Made by a program: the position numbers and the translations under genes. Source: Oceanobacillus neutriphilus (lineage in GTDB: Bacteria; Bacillota; Bacilli; Bacillales; Amphibacillaceae). Taken from it: a stretch of 64,000 nt of DNA. The DNA lies in the NCBI RefSeq assembly GCF_014645515.1, contig NZ_BMLW01000002.1:1-64000 (forward strand). Reading direction: 5' to 3'. Positions 21,367-30,855 of this stretch are shown here, in pieces. Below the pieces are notes generated by a model. The model saw only the letters and a list, made by a program, of their open reading frames with translations, ran no database searches and had not been told where the DNA came from. Every line of letters begins with the position of its first letter. Within the stretch, counting starts at the first letter, position 1.

Positions 21367-22641
21367 TTATTGTACATTCTCCACTAAATAGGTTACTATT
21401 TGCGGGAAGAAGCATAATGACACAATAAATAGAAGCATAATCACAGCATATGGAACAACCCCTTTAACAATTTCAATAATTGTATTCTTCTTATCCAATC
21501 CTTTTAAAACAAAGAGATTTAATCCTACCGGCGGTGAAATTAATGCTAATTCCATATTGATTACCATGATAATCGCAAACCATATTGGATCAAAACCAAG
21601 AGCAGTTATAATAGGATACAATATCGGTACTGTAATAACCAATATAGAAATTGTCTCCAAGAACATTCCCAGGATAAGTAACACGATGTTAATCAGAATA
21701 AAAATAACCCATGGTGATACATCCAATGATATAGCTGCTTCCGTGATTGTTTGCGGAATCTGTAAAATAGTCAGGATAAACCCGAGTAACATAGCACCAA
21801 TGATAATAAATAGAATCATTGCATTTGTTTTAACCGTAGATAGGATAATCTGCTTCAAATTATCGACTGTCAGATTTCGATATATTAACAGTGCAATTAA
21901 TAAAGCAAATACTACACCTACTGCAGCAGCTTCTGTCGGCGTGAATATCCCTGAATAAATTCCTCCGATAATTACAACTGGCAGCAGCAGTCCCCAAATT
22001 GCTTTTCTGGAAGCTTCCCATCTTTCTGCCCATGTAGCGGGTTCTTCTTTAATATGACGCATTTGAATGGATGAAAAGACCATAAAAGCCAATGTTAATA
22101 TAATTCCCGGTATAATTCCGGCTATAAATAATTTCCCGACCGATACACCAGTAAGTGATCCATATAAGATCATCGGTACACTTGGTGGAATAAGGATGCC
22201 CAATGTACCTCCGGCAGCAAGTAATCCAAGCACATACCGCTTCCTATATCCACGGCGTACCATTTCCGGAAGTGCGACAGCACCGACTGTTACAGCTGTG
22301 GCAACACTGGATCCGGAAATCGCAGAGAAAATCGTACAGCAAAAAACCGTCGCTATAGCTAAACCTCCTGGAAAATGTCTGAACCATCTGCTTGCCATCT
22401 CATATAAATCTCTTCCAACCCCGCTGACAACGAGTATTTGACTCATCAGTACATACATTGGCAATGCTGTCAGGGTAAAGTCATCCAATGATTTATAGGC
22501 GATAATCGGAATTTGTGCAAAAGCAAAGCTGCCGCCATTAAAGAAATACATCCCCAGTACAGCCAGCAGCCCTAAAGAAAAAGCTACGGGAAGACCAATA
22601 AGCAGCAGTGTCGCTAAACCTCCTGCAAAGAATATATTCAT
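21367..22641 (-). CDS. TRAP transporter large permease (DctM)
   Basis: Large membrane subunit of a tripartite ATP-independent periplasmic transporter, 424 residues with about a dozen hydrophobic segments. Family motifs include the N-terminal GLPVAFSLG, FSAISGSSVATAVTVG near residue 110, and GTLGILIPPSVPMILYG. It uses the sodium gradient to take up a carboxylate. Its ATG overlaps the dctQ stop (ATGA). It is the last gene of the operon and is followed by a strong hairpin. The substrate must be inferred from the neighbouring CoA-transferase and lyase. Confidence 0.93.
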   Translation of the reverse strand: MNIFFAGGLATLLLIGLPVAFSLGLLAVLGMYFFNGGSFAFAQIPIIAYKSLDDFTLTALPMYVLMSQILVVSGVGRDLYEMASRWFRHFPGGLAIATVFCCTIFSAISGSSVATAVTVGAVALPEMVRRGYRKRYVLGLLAAGGTLGILIPPSVPMILYGSLTGVSVGKLFIAGIIPGIILTLAFMVFSSIQMRHIKEEPATWAERWEASRKAIWGLLLPVVIIGGIYSGIFTPTEAAAVGVVFALLIALLIYRNLTVDNLKQIILSTVKTNAMILFIIIGAMLLGFILTILQIPQTITEAAISLDVSPWVIFILINIVLLILGMFLETISILVITVPILYPIITALGFDPIWFAIIMVINMELALISPPVGLNLFVLKGLDKKNTIIEIVKGVVPYAVIMLLFIVSLCFFPQIVTYLVENVQ

Positions 22642-23135
22642 AGATGATCTCCCCCCTTATGTACGCCGCCATCTATCAGCTGTAATATAAATGCGATAAT
22701 TAGCAAAACGCCGCCTATTGGTATAAACATTTCCGGCAGATACATTGGTATCCGCAGCAAGGAAGTGGAAGTCACCCCTAAATCAAATGTTTTAAAAACA
22801 TGTATGAACCCATACCAGGCAAGGATAATACTAAAAAGCAAACCAAGTGCATTAGAAACATATGCCAATACAATGCGAGCCTTATCATTTACACGGTTAA
22901 CTATTAAATCCACCGCAATATGGGAATACGTTCTAACTGCATAGGCCGTCCCCAAAAAGCAGCTCCCAATAATCGCATAAGTAGATAATTCTGTGGCCCA
23001 TATTGTCGGCATGCCGAAAAGTGCTCTGGATACTACTTCATAGAATGTCATGATAGTCGTAATAAATATTAAAATCCCGGACAAATAAGCAGCCCATTTA
23101 ATCAGTAAATCAGAAAAATGATATAGTTTATTCAT
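22638..23135 (-). CDS. TRAP transporter small permease (DctQ)
   Basis: Small membrane subunit, 165 residues with four hydrophobic segments. The second carries the FYEVVSRALFG motif and the third follows the family RTYSHIAVDLI pattern. The ATG at 23135 sits seven bases behind GAAAGGAG; the longer frame upstream overlaps dctP and is not needed. Its stop overlaps the dctM start by four bases, as usual for QM pairs. Confidence 0.9.
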   Translation of the reverse strand: MNKLYHFSDLLIKWAAYLSGILIFITTIMTFYEVVSRALFGMPTIWATELSTYAIIGSCFLGTAYAVRTYSHIAVDLIVNRVNDKARIVLAYVSNALGLLFSIILAWYGFIHVFKTFDLGVTSTSLLRIPMYLPEMFIPIGGVLLIIAFILQLIDGGVHKGGDHL

Positions 23136-23166
23136 GATATAACTCCTTTCTAAATATTGAGCAACT

Positions 23167-24198
23167 TTATTTGTCATCCACCATGTCTAATAATTCTTCG
23201 CCAACAGCTCCAGCTTCGTTCCTGAAACTCTCCCAGACTGGCATAGAAGCCTCCTTCCAGAAAGGAATATCTTCTTCTGGTACTTCATATACCTCCATTC
23301 CTCTGTCCTTTAGCTCCTGTAAAGTTCTCTCATCCTCCAGCTTTGTCTGATGGCGAATCCATTCTTCTGTTTCGCTGGCAGTGTCCTCGATTAATTTTTG
23401 TGTTTTTTCCGGTAATCCATCCCAAAAATCTTTATTTACTCCAAGAATAAACTCAAAGTAAACATAATTATTTACTGTTAAATAATCGGTCACTTCGTCA
23501 TAATTACGCTGCACCATTGCAGTAGTTCCAGATGTTGCACCATCAACTGTTTTTCTCTGCAGCCCCATATAAACTTCTCCGCCTCCCATAAATACAGGGG
23601 ATGCGCCATAAGCTTGAATAAATTCAGAAGGAAGTGCTCCGACGCTGCGAATCTTCAGACCCTTAAAATCCTCCGGTGATTCCAATGGGCGTTTATTATT
23701 CGCAAATTGGCCAAATCCATAGTCAGCAAACATAAGCACTTTCACACCGACATCCTCCATCTCTGAACGAAGTATCCCCCCCAGCTCGCCATTTATTGCG
23801 TCCCCAACTTCTTCATATGTCTCAAACGCATATGGAACATCAAAAATTCCCATAGCAGGTACAGTAGAAGCCCAAATCGTGGATGAATTCATTCCCATTT
23901 CTACACCGCCTGTTAAAAGCGACTGGTTCATATCTTTATCTGTCAACAGCTGTCCATTCGCAAAAACCTGCATATCTATCTGCCCATCTGATTTCTCTTC
24001 TATTTTCTTGACAAATTCTTCGACACCTTCTGAAATATGGTGGCCTGCCGGTAAGTTATACGCTATTCGTATCGTAGCTGGTTCATACTCTGCCCCGCTT
24101 GCTTCTGTTTCTTTCGGCTTCTGGTCATTGTTGCTGCAGGCTGCTAAAAGGACACCCGCCATGAGCAGCAAAAAAGAAAGACGGAATAGTGTTTTCAT
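23167..24198 (-). CDS. TRAP transporter solute-binding lipoprotein (DctP)
   Basis: Extracytoplasmic binding protein of 343 residues, anchored as a lipoprotein (signal ends LLAAC, Cys21). The DctP fold is recognised by RIAYNLPAGH at the mature N-terminus, the GLKIRSVG segment with the conserved substrate-binding arginine, and the VDGATSG motif near residue 215. It overlaps the upstream lyase gene by four bases, which links transport to catabolism. The arginine suggests a carboxylate ligand. Confidence 0.92.
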   Translation of the reverse strand: MKTLFRLSFLLLMAGVLLAACSNNDQKPKETEASGAEYEPATIRIAYNLPAGHHISEGVEEFVKKIEEKSDGQIDMQVFANGQLLTDKDMNQSLLTGGVEMGMNSSTIWASTVPAMGIFDVPYAFETYEEVGDAINGELGGILRSEMEDVGVKVLMFADYGFGQFANNKRPLESPEDFKGLKIRSVGALPSEFIQAYGASPVFMGGGEVYMGLQRKTVDGATSGTTAMVQRNYDEVTDYLTVNNYVYFEFILGVNKDFWDGLPEKTQKLIEDTASETEEWIRHQTKLEDERTLQELKDRGMEVYEVPEEDIPFWKEASMPVWESFRNEAGAVGEELLDMVDDK

Positions 24199-25106
24199 TC
24201 ACTCATCTCCTTTATTGTGCGCTCTCTATCTAATTGACGTATTCTTCCCAACGGTGTTTTAGTAGAAATATTTGCTGCAAAATCTGCAGCCTCAAACAGC
24301 TTACTTACATTAATTCCAGTTTTAACTCCCATGCGCTCAAACAGATACACCAGGTCTTCCGTTGCTAAATTTCCTGCTGAGCCCGGTGCAAATGGACATC
24401 CTCCAATACCGCTGACAGCTGTTTCGAAAATACGCACACCTGCTAAATAAGCAGCATATGCATTCGCAATTCCTAATCCTCTGGTATCATGAATATGAAA
24501 AGAAACCTTTGTGTCTCCGGCTGCATGTAATACTTTTTTGAATAAGCTGCCCACTTCATCCGGTGTTGCGATTCCAATTGTATCTGCAATTCCGATTCTG
24601 TCTGCTCCAGCCTGTACAGCTTTTTCCACTAATTCAAGAACTTTTTCTTCGTCGACCTTGCCTTCATAGGGGCATCCAAAGCTGACTGCAATGGAAAAAC
24701 AGATTTTCATCCCTTTTGCTTTTACTTCTTTGATCACATCATTGAATATTTCGAAATTTCTTTCAATGGTCATCCCTAAATTTTTATCACTGAAAGTTTC
24801 CGTTGCCGAAGCTGCCCAATTTAGTTCCAACCCCTGAAAAGCGCTCGCACGCATAAACCCTCTCTGATTTGGGATTAATGCGATTGCCTGTAATTTTTCA
24901 TTATGACTGACCTGCTTTAATACATCCTCCGCATCGGCCATCTGCGGAACTCTTTTCGGATGAACAAAAGAAGTTACCTCAATTTTTTCTAATCCTGCCT
25001 CTGTTAATTTATCAATAAGTTTTACTTTATCTTCTGTAGCTATTAAATCCGGTTCAGTCTGTAATCCATCGCGGGGACTTACATCAATAATGGTCACCTG
25101 TGCCAT
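24195..25106 (-). CDS. HMG-CoA lyase family enzyme
   Basis: DRE-TIM metallolyase of 303 residues. The N-terminus DVSPRDGLQTE, the HIHDTRGLG metal-ligand motif and the C-terminal GIGGCPFAPGSAGN with its active-site cysteine fit 3-hydroxy-3-methylglutaryl-CoA lyase and relatives that cleave similar acyl-CoAs. HMG-CoA would give acetoacetate and acetyl-CoA. Next to a CoA-transferase and a TRAP system, it probably cleaves the CoA ester of an imported hydroxy-dicarboxylate; HMG or citramalate are candidates by inference. It shares one base with the CoA-transferase stop (TGATG). Confidence 0.85.
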   Translation of the reverse strand: MAQVTIIDVSPRDGLQTEPDLIATEDKVKLIDKLTEAGLEKIEVTSFVHPKRVPQMADAEDVLKQVSHNEKLQAIALIPNQRGFMRASAFQGLELNWAASATETFSDKNLGMTIERNFEIFNDVIKEVKAKGMKICFSIAVSFGCPYEGKVDEEKVLELVEKAVQAGADRIGIADTIGIATPDEVGSLFKKVLHAAGDTKVSFHIHDTRGLGIANAYAAYLAGVRIFETAVSGIGGCPFAPGSAGNLATEDLVYLFERMGVKTGINVSKLFEAADFAANISTKTPLGRIRQLDRERTIKEMSE

Positions 25107-26308
25107 CAGATAATTCCTCCCTCTTTTAACCTTTTAAAATCTTCATAGGAGAAGTCCAGAAACTCCTTATAGATTTCTTCATTATGTTCACCTAATGCCG
25201 GTCCATTCGTTTCAATTCTTCCAGGTGTTTCGGAAAGCTTTGGAACGATTCCGGGTGTTTTTACTATCTTGCCATCTTCCAGCTCAATTTCCTGTATCAT
25301 ATCCCGTGCACTATAATGTGCATCATTGATAATATCCTTAATGCTGTAAATAGGACTGACTGGAACAGAAGCTTCGTCTAAGATCCGCTGTACTTCTTCA
25401 ATCGGGTATTGCTTCGTCCAGGATTCAATCACTTCATCAATGTATTCAACATTATTTACTCTATCCTGATTTGTTGCATATTTTAAATCCCTCGCCATAT
25501 CTTCTTTTCCTATTGCTGTCATCAGCCGCTGGAAAATCCGGTCTCCATTTCCACCAATAATGACATAAGAACCATCTGCACATAAATAGGAATTGGATGG
25601 TGCAACACCCGGCAGTGTACTTCCCGTTCTCTCACGAATCTCCCCTGTTAAATCAAACTCCGGGAGCATTCCTTCCAATAAACTAAATACAGATTCATAA
25701 AGAGCAACATCGACTTCCTGTCCCCGTTTTTCCTCATCACGATCACGTACCCGCAGCGCCATCAGTGTTCCGATCACTGCATATAATCCGGCTACCATAT
25801 CTCCGATAGCAATTCCGACACGAACTGGCGGCAGATCCGGGTATCCTGTCAGGTATCTTAAACCTCCAACTGCTTCTGCAACACTGCCAAAACCGGCTTT
25901 TTCCCGATAAGGACCTGTCTGCCCATAACCGGATATTCTTGTTAATATCACCGCCGGGTTTACTTTCTTCAAATCTTCATAACCCAATCCCCATCTTTCT
26001 AAAGTTCCCGGTTTAAAATTTTCCAGAACAACATCTGCTTTTTTTGTCAGGTTTTTAATAATCTCCTGTCCTTCTGCCTCGCGAAGGTTAACTGTGATTG
26101 ATTTTTTATTACGTGACTGGACATGCCACCAGACGGAGGTATCTTTATACATTACTCTCCAATTTCTAAGTGGATCTCCATTTGTCGGTTCTTCTACTTT
26201 AATAACCTCTGCTCCAAATTCAGAAAAAAGTTTTCCTGCAAAAGGAGCTGCTACAATATTTCCTAATTCTAATACTCTTATTCCTTCAAGAGGCTTTTTC
26301 GTCCCCAT
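25106..26308 (-). CDS. Class III CoA-transferase (CaiB/BaiF family)
   Basis: Family III CoA-transferase of 400 residues. The N-terminus RVLELGNIVAAPFAGK and the IKVEEP-GDPLRNW stretch are typical, and the catalytic aspartate is likely the one in AIGDMVAGLYA (about residue 170). It would move CoA from a donor such as succinyl-CoA to the imported acid, making the substrate for the next gene, the lyase. The gntR stop codon region supplies its ribosome binding site (GGAGGGATAAG). I cannot tell the acid from the sequence. Confidence 0.88.
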   Translation of the reverse strand: MGTKKPLEGIRVLELGNIVAAPFAGKLFSEFGAEVIKVEEPTNGDPLRNWRVMYKDTSVWWHVQSRNKKSITVNLREAEGQEIIKNLTKKADVVLENFKPGTLERWGLGYEDLKKVNPAVILTRISGYGQTGPYREKAGFGSVAEAVGGLRYLTGYPDLPPVRVGIAIGDMVAGLYAVIGTLMALRVRDRDEEKRGQEVDVALYESVFSLLEGMLPEFDLTGEIRERTGSTLPGVAPSNSYLCADGSYVIIGGNGDRIFQRLMTAIGKEDMARDLKYATNQDRVNNVEYIDEVIESWTKQYPIEEVQRILDEASVPVSPIYSIKDIINDAHYSARDMIQEIELEDGKIVKTPGIVPKLSETPGRIETNGPALGEHNEEIYKEFLDFSYEDFKRLKEGGII

Positions 26309-26309
26309 C

Positions 26310-26954
26310 TTATCCCTCCGGCTCTTCTCTGTTTAAATTCATAAAATGTGTGAAATCTCTTTCGATATGCTGTTTCATTAATTCTCTTGCGCCATCTGCA
26401 TCCTGTTCGGCAATTGCCTGCCATATTTGTTCATGATCCACAAATGCTATCTCTTTATATTTTGGATCTTTATCAACAATAACTTCCCGATAAAAGCTAT
26501 TAACACCCCGCAGTGTGCGAAGCATTGATATTAGAAAAGGGTTCGCGCTGGCTTCGATAATAATGTCGTGAAAGGCTACAGTAACACGTGTTTCATCTTG
26601 TGTTTCTTGGTGAAGAACTGTGTTCTCCACTTCTTTTTCCATTAGCAGCAGCTGTTCATTTGTCCGCCTCATAGCAGCATAATAAGCTGCCAGAGATTCC
26701 ATCTCTATCCTGCACTCATATAAATATTGATAATCTGTAAGCGATGGCTCAACTACGGTTACACCGCCTGCTTTTGATAAATTCAGAAATCCTTCCTTCT
26801 CAAGCATCCGTATGGATTCCCGAATAGGACTTCTGCTTACATTCAGCTCTTCACCTATTTTTTCTTCAATCAACCTTTCCCCTGGTTTGAATTTTCCGAC
26901 AATAATTTGTTCTCTTAAGTAATCATATACTTGACTCTTTAATGTTTTCTTCAC
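26310..26954 (-). CDS. GntR-family regulator with FCD domain
   Basis: FadR-type regulator. The N-terminal winged helix (LREQIIVGKFKPGERL...NVSRSPIRESIRML) is followed by an FCD ligand-binding domain with the metal or acid-binding pattern (FHDIIIEASAN, then DHEQIWQAI and MKQHIERD). It probably senses the operon's substrate. The start is uncertain. The promoter at 27007-27035 and the operator at 26980-26994 exclude the two upstream ATGs, leaving GTG at 26954 (used here) or at 26975, both near AGAGGTGAT. It is the first gene of the catabolic operon, so autoregulation controls the whole unit. Confidence 0.85.
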   Translation of the reverse strand: MKKTLKSQVYDYLREQIIVGKFKPGERLIEEKIGEELNVSRSPIRESIRMLEKEGFLNLSKAGGVTVVEPSLTDYQYLYECRIEMESLAAYYAAMRRTNEQLLLMEKEVENTVLHQETQDETRVTVAFHDIIIEASANPFLISMLRTLRGVNSFYREVIVDKDPKYKEIAFVDHEQIWQAIAEQDADGARELMKQHIERDFTHFMNLNREEPEG

Positions 26955-26979
26955 AATATTTACGATAACGATCACCTCT

Positions 26980-26994
26980 TGTATACAGTATACA
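26980..26994. promoter_or_regulatory. Palindromic operator of the GntR regulator
   Basis: TGTATACAGTATACA is a perfect 15-base palindrome just downstream of the gntR promoter -10. Its size and TNGTATAC-type half-site resemble FCD-GntR operators. Repression by blocking transcription is expected. Confidence 0.75.
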
Positions 26995-27006
26995 TTTGTA
27001 TCGTTC

Positions 27007-27035
27007 ATAGTATTACAACTAGAGTAAAAAGTCAA
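27007..27035 (-). promoter_or_regulatory. Sigma-A promoter of the gntR-CoA transferase-lyase-TRAP operon
   Basis: TTGACT (27030-27035) and TACTAT (27007-27012) are separated by exactly 17 bases on the minus strand. The palindromic operator lies 12 bases further downstream. Confidence 0.8.
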
Positions 27036-27094
27036 ACTATTTCTGAAGTTAAAATTTTATAAATTAAAGCACTTATGCCTTTATCTAAACAGAA

Positions 27095-27127
27095 AAAAAG
27101 CCTTGTATCTGCGAAAGATACAAAGCT
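27095..27127 (-). terminator. Terminator of the glycerol dehydrogenase gene
   Basis: AGCTTTGTATCT and AGATACAAGGCT form the stem around a GCGAA-type loop, followed by TTTTTTTCTG on the minus strand. Confidence 0.9.
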
Positions 27128-27149
27128 CTTCTTCTGTTTACCAATTCAA

Positions 27150-28241
27150 TTACTTTTTACTTAACTGATCAACAGCTAAAATTGCTTCAGCAACATCGTC
27201 TGCAGTAATTTCCTTAGAGAGATTACCCATTGTTTCTCCTTCTTGTGTTGCTGCTTCCCCAACCTTTCGTAAATCTTCATAAGATGCTTCATCTAAATGC
27301 ATTTCCTTCAATGTCGTTGGCAAACCCAATGAACGGTAGAATTCAAGATATTTTTGAATTTCATCTTCTGGGTGCAATTCCAGCACGAGCTGTGTCAAAG
27401 TACCATACGCAACCTTTTCTCCGTGGGTCAAATGGTGGATATCTCCATCGAGTACCGTAAAGCCATTATGAATTGCATGTGCTGCAGCCAGTCCGCCACT
27501 TTCAAAACCAAGCCCTGATAAAAGCGTATTTGCTTCCACCACAGCCTCCACGTGTCTGGTTACCAGCCCTTTCTCTACTGCTTTATAGGCTGGTTTCGCA
27601 TATGCAAATAAAGTTTTCTCACACGCTTCCGCAATAGCACGTGCGGCAATACTGGTTTTTCCTCCAGCCATCGCTTCTCCATTACTCCTAATGGTTGCTC
27701 TTGCTTCTACCCACGTTGCCATAGCATCTGCAATTCCTGAAGCAAATAAACGGGGCGGTGCACCAGCAATTACTTTTGTATCGACGAGTACTAATTCTGG
27801 ATTTTTATTGTAAAATTTATAGGAATCAAATACACCGTCATCATTATAAATAACAGATAGGGCACTTGTCGGTGCATCCGTTGATGCTGTGGAAGGCACA
27901 ACAACAACACTGATTTTTAATTCATCAGCAACTGCTTTTCCAGTATCCAGTGTTTTTCCGCCGCCGATGCCAATGACAAAATCAGCCTCTGCTTTTTTTC
28001 CTTCCTCTGTTATACGGCTGATTTCGTTTAAGGAGGCTTCTCCATTAAATGAGACAAAGTGAAAATCGATATTTGCATCTTTCAGACTGTTTTCAACGGT
28101 TTCTTTCGTAATTTCCCATACGACCTCGTCAGATATAATTAGTGGTTTCTTACCAACTGCATCAACGTATTTTCCAAGCTCCTTTAAGGCTCCTTTTCCC
28201 TGAACATATTTGCTCGGCGAAGTGTAAATAATATTTGGCAT
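27150..28241 (-). CDS. gldA: Glycerol dehydrogenase
   Basis: Metal-dependent (type III-like) alcohol dehydrogenase of 363 residues that oxidises glycerol to dihydroxyacetone with NAD+. The NAD-binding [16 protein letters not shown] motif is near residue 93. The metal ligands expected for GldA are seen in GIADAMATW (Asp), AAAHAIHNG (His) and [12 protein letters not shown] (His). The ATG follows GGAGAGATTAT. It is monocistronic, between the TRAP operon and purD. A related glycerol-1-phosphate dehydrogenase (AraM) is unlikely because the length and motifs are those of GldA. Confidence 0.92.
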   Translation of the reverse strand: MPNIIYTSPSKYVQGKGALKELGKYVDAVGKKPLIISDEVVWEITKETVENSLKDANIDFHFVSFNGEASLNEISRITEEGKKAEADFVIGIGGGKTLDTGKAVADELKISVVVVPSTASTDAPTSALSVIYNDDGVFDSYKFYNKNPELVLVDTKVIAGAPPRLFASGIADAMATWVEARATIRSNGEAMAGGKTSIAARAIAEACEKTLFAYAKPAYKAVEKGLVTRHVEAVVEANTLLSGLGFESGGLAAAHAIHNGFTVLDGDIHHLTHGEKVAYGTLTQLVLELHPEDEIQKYLEFYRSLGLPTTLKEMHLDEASYEDLRKVGEAATQEGETMGNLSKEITADDVAEAILAVDQLSKK

Positions 28242-28271
28242 ATAATCTCTCCATTTCTTAAATTTGTATTT

Positions 28272-28301
28272 ATTATATTACACAAATCATGATTTATTAA
28301 A
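28272..28301 (-). promoter_or_regulatory. Candidate promoter of gldA
   Basis: TATAAT (28272-28277) on the minus strand, with a weak TTTAAT 18 bases upstream, lies about 30 bases before the gldA ATG. Confidence 0.4.
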
Positions 28302-28475
28302 CATCCGTAAATTACAGCTTATAAGTACTAAATCTATCTTCAAATAAAATAGCTATTAAAAATAACGTATATTACCGCAAAAGTAAAGCCGTTATTCTAA
28401 ATACATTCTCCTTCGTAATATACCCTTTTTTAACGGTTTTACTGCAAAAAATCTATATATTTTCTTTAAACGCTC

Positions 28476-28535
28476 TAAATAAAAAATAAACATGCAAGGA
28501 CTTGTTTCTATCCATTGCATGTTTATTTTTTATTT
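28476..28535 (-). terminator. Terminator at the end of the pur operon
   Basis: AATAAAAAATAAACATGCAA pairs with TTGCATGTTTATTTTTTATT. The stem includes the purD stop codon and ends in A/T-rich arms, so it may work in both directions. Confidence 0.85.
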
Positions 28536-29771
28536 AGCGATATCACTCCGGTAAAAGAAGTTACCGTTTAGTTCTGCTTTATCCAGCTGCTGATACACTT
28601 TAGCTGCTGCCTGTGTGAGTGTCTCTGCCCGACCGCCGACCAAGAGCACTCTTCCTCCGTCAGATACAAACGCTTCAGGTGCCTTTTTCGTTCCTGCATG
28701 AATAATATAAGTATCTTCATCATCAAAATGCGGAAGAGGATTCCCTTTGCTATACTGACCAGGATATCCTTCCGATGCAAGAACAACACCAACACAAGCT
28801 TCCTTATGCCATTCTAATTTTGGGTTCTTTTTCGCTAAAACATCCTGCATGACCTGCACTAAATCATTTTTCAATAATGGAAGAACTACCTGGGTTTCCG
28901 GATCTCCAAAACGGGTATTGAACTCAATTACTTTTGGACCATTCTTTGTCAGCATTAATCCTGCATAAAGAATTCCTGTAAAGGGTCTGCCCTCTTTTAT
29001 CATACCTTCCGCCGTTTTCTTTAGAATCTGCTCTACAGAAAACTCGAAGGCCTCTTCTGTTAAATCGGGAATTGGCGCAAAGGCCCCCATACCGCCTGTA
29101 TTTGGGCCTTCATCATTATCAAACGCCCGCTTATGATCCCTTGCTGCCATCATTGGATAGACTTTATCCTCATGTACAAATGCCATCAAGGAGAATTCAG
29201 CACCCTCTAAATATTCTTCAATAACTACTGTAGAGCCGGCCTGATCAAATGCTTTATCAACAAGCATATTATCAATCGCCTGATTAGCTTCTTCCTCCGT
29301 CATTGCAACGATGACGCCTTTACCGGCCGCTAAGCCGTCTGCTTTAATAACTATCGGGGCTCCCGTCTCGGCAATACGTTTCTTAGCCTGCACTGCATCC
29401 TGAAAAACACCATAGGAAGCTGTGGGAATATCATATTTTTTCATAAAATCTTTAGCATAGCTTTTACTGCCTTCCAGCCAGGCTGCTTCCTTTGAAGGGG
29501 CAAAGATAGCAAGATTTTCCTGATGAAAATGATTGGCGATACCTGCATTTAATGGATTTTCAGGACCAACAATGGTTAAATCCACTTTCGCCTCTTTAGC
29601 AAAAGCCGCCAGCTCTTCTATATTCATTTCATCTATTGGAATACACTCTGCATCTTCTTCCATCCCGGCATTTCCTGGAGCTGCGTAAATTTTCTTCAGC
29701 TGCTGATTTTCTTTTAATTTTTTGACAATACTATGTTCCCTGCCACCGCGTCCTACTACTAATATTTTCAT
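28530..29771 (-). CDS. purD: Phosphoribosylamine-glycine ligase
   Basis: ATP-grasp enzyme of 413 residues that joins phosphoribosylamine and glycine to GAR, step 2 of purine synthesis. The N-terminus KILVVGRGGREHSIV, the ATP-grasp GLAAGKGV loop, the NTGGMGAFAP segment and the FNTRFGDPETQ motif are all visible. It is the last gene of the operon and is separated from purH by almost 1.1 kb that holds repeat copy 3, so its expression may differ from that of the upstream genes. Confidence 0.96.
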   Translation of the reverse strand: MKILVVGRGGREHSIVKKLKENQQLKKIYAAPGNAGMEEDAECIPIDEMNIEELAAFAKEAKVDLTIVGPENPLNAGIANHFHQENLAIFAPSKEAAWLEGSKSYAKDFMKKYDIPTASYGVFQDAVQAKKRIAETGAPIVIKADGLAAGKGVIVAMTEEEANQAIDNMLVDKAFDQAGSTVVIEEYLEGAEFSLMAFVHEDKVYPMMAARDHKRAFDNDEGPNTGGMGAFAPIPDLTEEAFEFSVEQILKKTAEGMIKEGRPFTGILYAGLMLTKNGPKVIEFNTRFGDPETQVVLPLLKNDLVQVMQDVLAKKNPKLEWHKEACVGVVLASEGYPGQYSKGNPLPHFDDEDTYIIHAGTKKAPEAFVSDGGRVLLVGGRAETLTQAAAKVYQQLDKAELNGNFFYRSDIAK

Positions 29772-29884
29772 AGCTTATCCTCCGTTTCCAGGATATCAAA
29801 CAAAATGATATTTTTTTGGGCTCTGCATTGATTAAACATCTCTTGCATAAATAGGAAAAAATACAAGAGCTTCTATATAATTAA

Positions 29885-30852
29885 CTCAACTTTCGCACCT
29901 GAGAATAAACATCTATACCTTACAAGGATAAGCATGTTCTTCATTATCCTGCTTGCATTTTGTCACCTTTTTATTGAAATACAGATTGTGTATAGCGCCG
30001 CTCCGCCCAACCACTACGCTCAGTTAAGCTTCTACAGTGAATGAAAGAAATCATAGCCTGATGGAGCTGGATGAAATCATTGTCTTTTGCTTGATGAAAA
30101 GATCATTTTAGTGTTTCAAATGGTTACTGTGGCAATTGAAACTATGACACACCACACAGCATGAATAATAAATATCAAGAATAGCTTTCCTGAAAAGAAA
30201 ATAATCGTGATAGGACATTTTTATATGCACCACGAAAAATATGTCCTTTACTATCTAATCTCTATTGGACCGTTTTGACTCCTGTGAGGAAAGCGGAAAG
30301 CGTCGTTTAAAAACGTAACAACTGGACCGAAGCAACTGAGATAAAGGAATCACCGTGAGTTTACGAACGGATGATGACTTTCACCCTCGGGGCATAAGCG
30401 CGACTTTAGCTCTGTCTGCGCCTGACGGCTTGCCAGTCACTAAGTCTTCTTTATCGTAGGCGCTGTCGGGAAGTTGTCTAGTTTTTGACGCTTGTAGCTG
30501 GACAGGGATTAGCATCATCTGAAGATCCACTTTTTCCAAGTGCTCTTCTTGGCAAAAGTTAGCTGAAGAGCATGCCCCTAGGCAGGCTAAGGTCGCAACG
30601 TCCTGGGGTTGCGATTACTCACCCCATCGAAAAGCGTTGTTGCAACGCCTGCATTAGTACGTCCTGGGACTGCGATTACTCGCCCCATCGAAAAGAGCTG
30701 TACGTCGAAAGCAAAACGGTCCGCCGCAGCGGGGCATTACACGTTACCTTCTTTCTAGCTAGAGTTTATGCTTTAACATGAGATAGATGGAAGAAATAAT
30801 CAACACCTGTCTCTATGATAAGCAAGTTATTTTTTTAGATACGAAAGTTGAG
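29885..30852. repeat. Modular intergenic repeat, copy 3, between purH and purD
   Basis: A 968-base non-coding element with 11-base terminal inverted repeats, CTCAACTTTCG at 29885 and CGAAAGTTGAG ending at 30852. A 7-base direct repeat TAATTAA flanks it (29878-29884 and 30853-30859). It lacks the CCAACCACTACG palindromic insert of copy 2 but shares the core bounded by GGACCGTTTTG (30268) and CAAAACGGTCC (30712) and the two CGTCCTGGG-GCGATTACTC units. Ends and target duplication look like a non-autonomous transposable element; no transposase frame is present. Confidence 0.8.
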
Positions 30853-30855
30853 TAA

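Noticed and set aside
27008-27035. Earlier ATG starts for the GntR regulator
   Set aside because: They overlap the -35/-10 promoter elements and lie before the operator, so they cannot be in the mRNA from that promoter.
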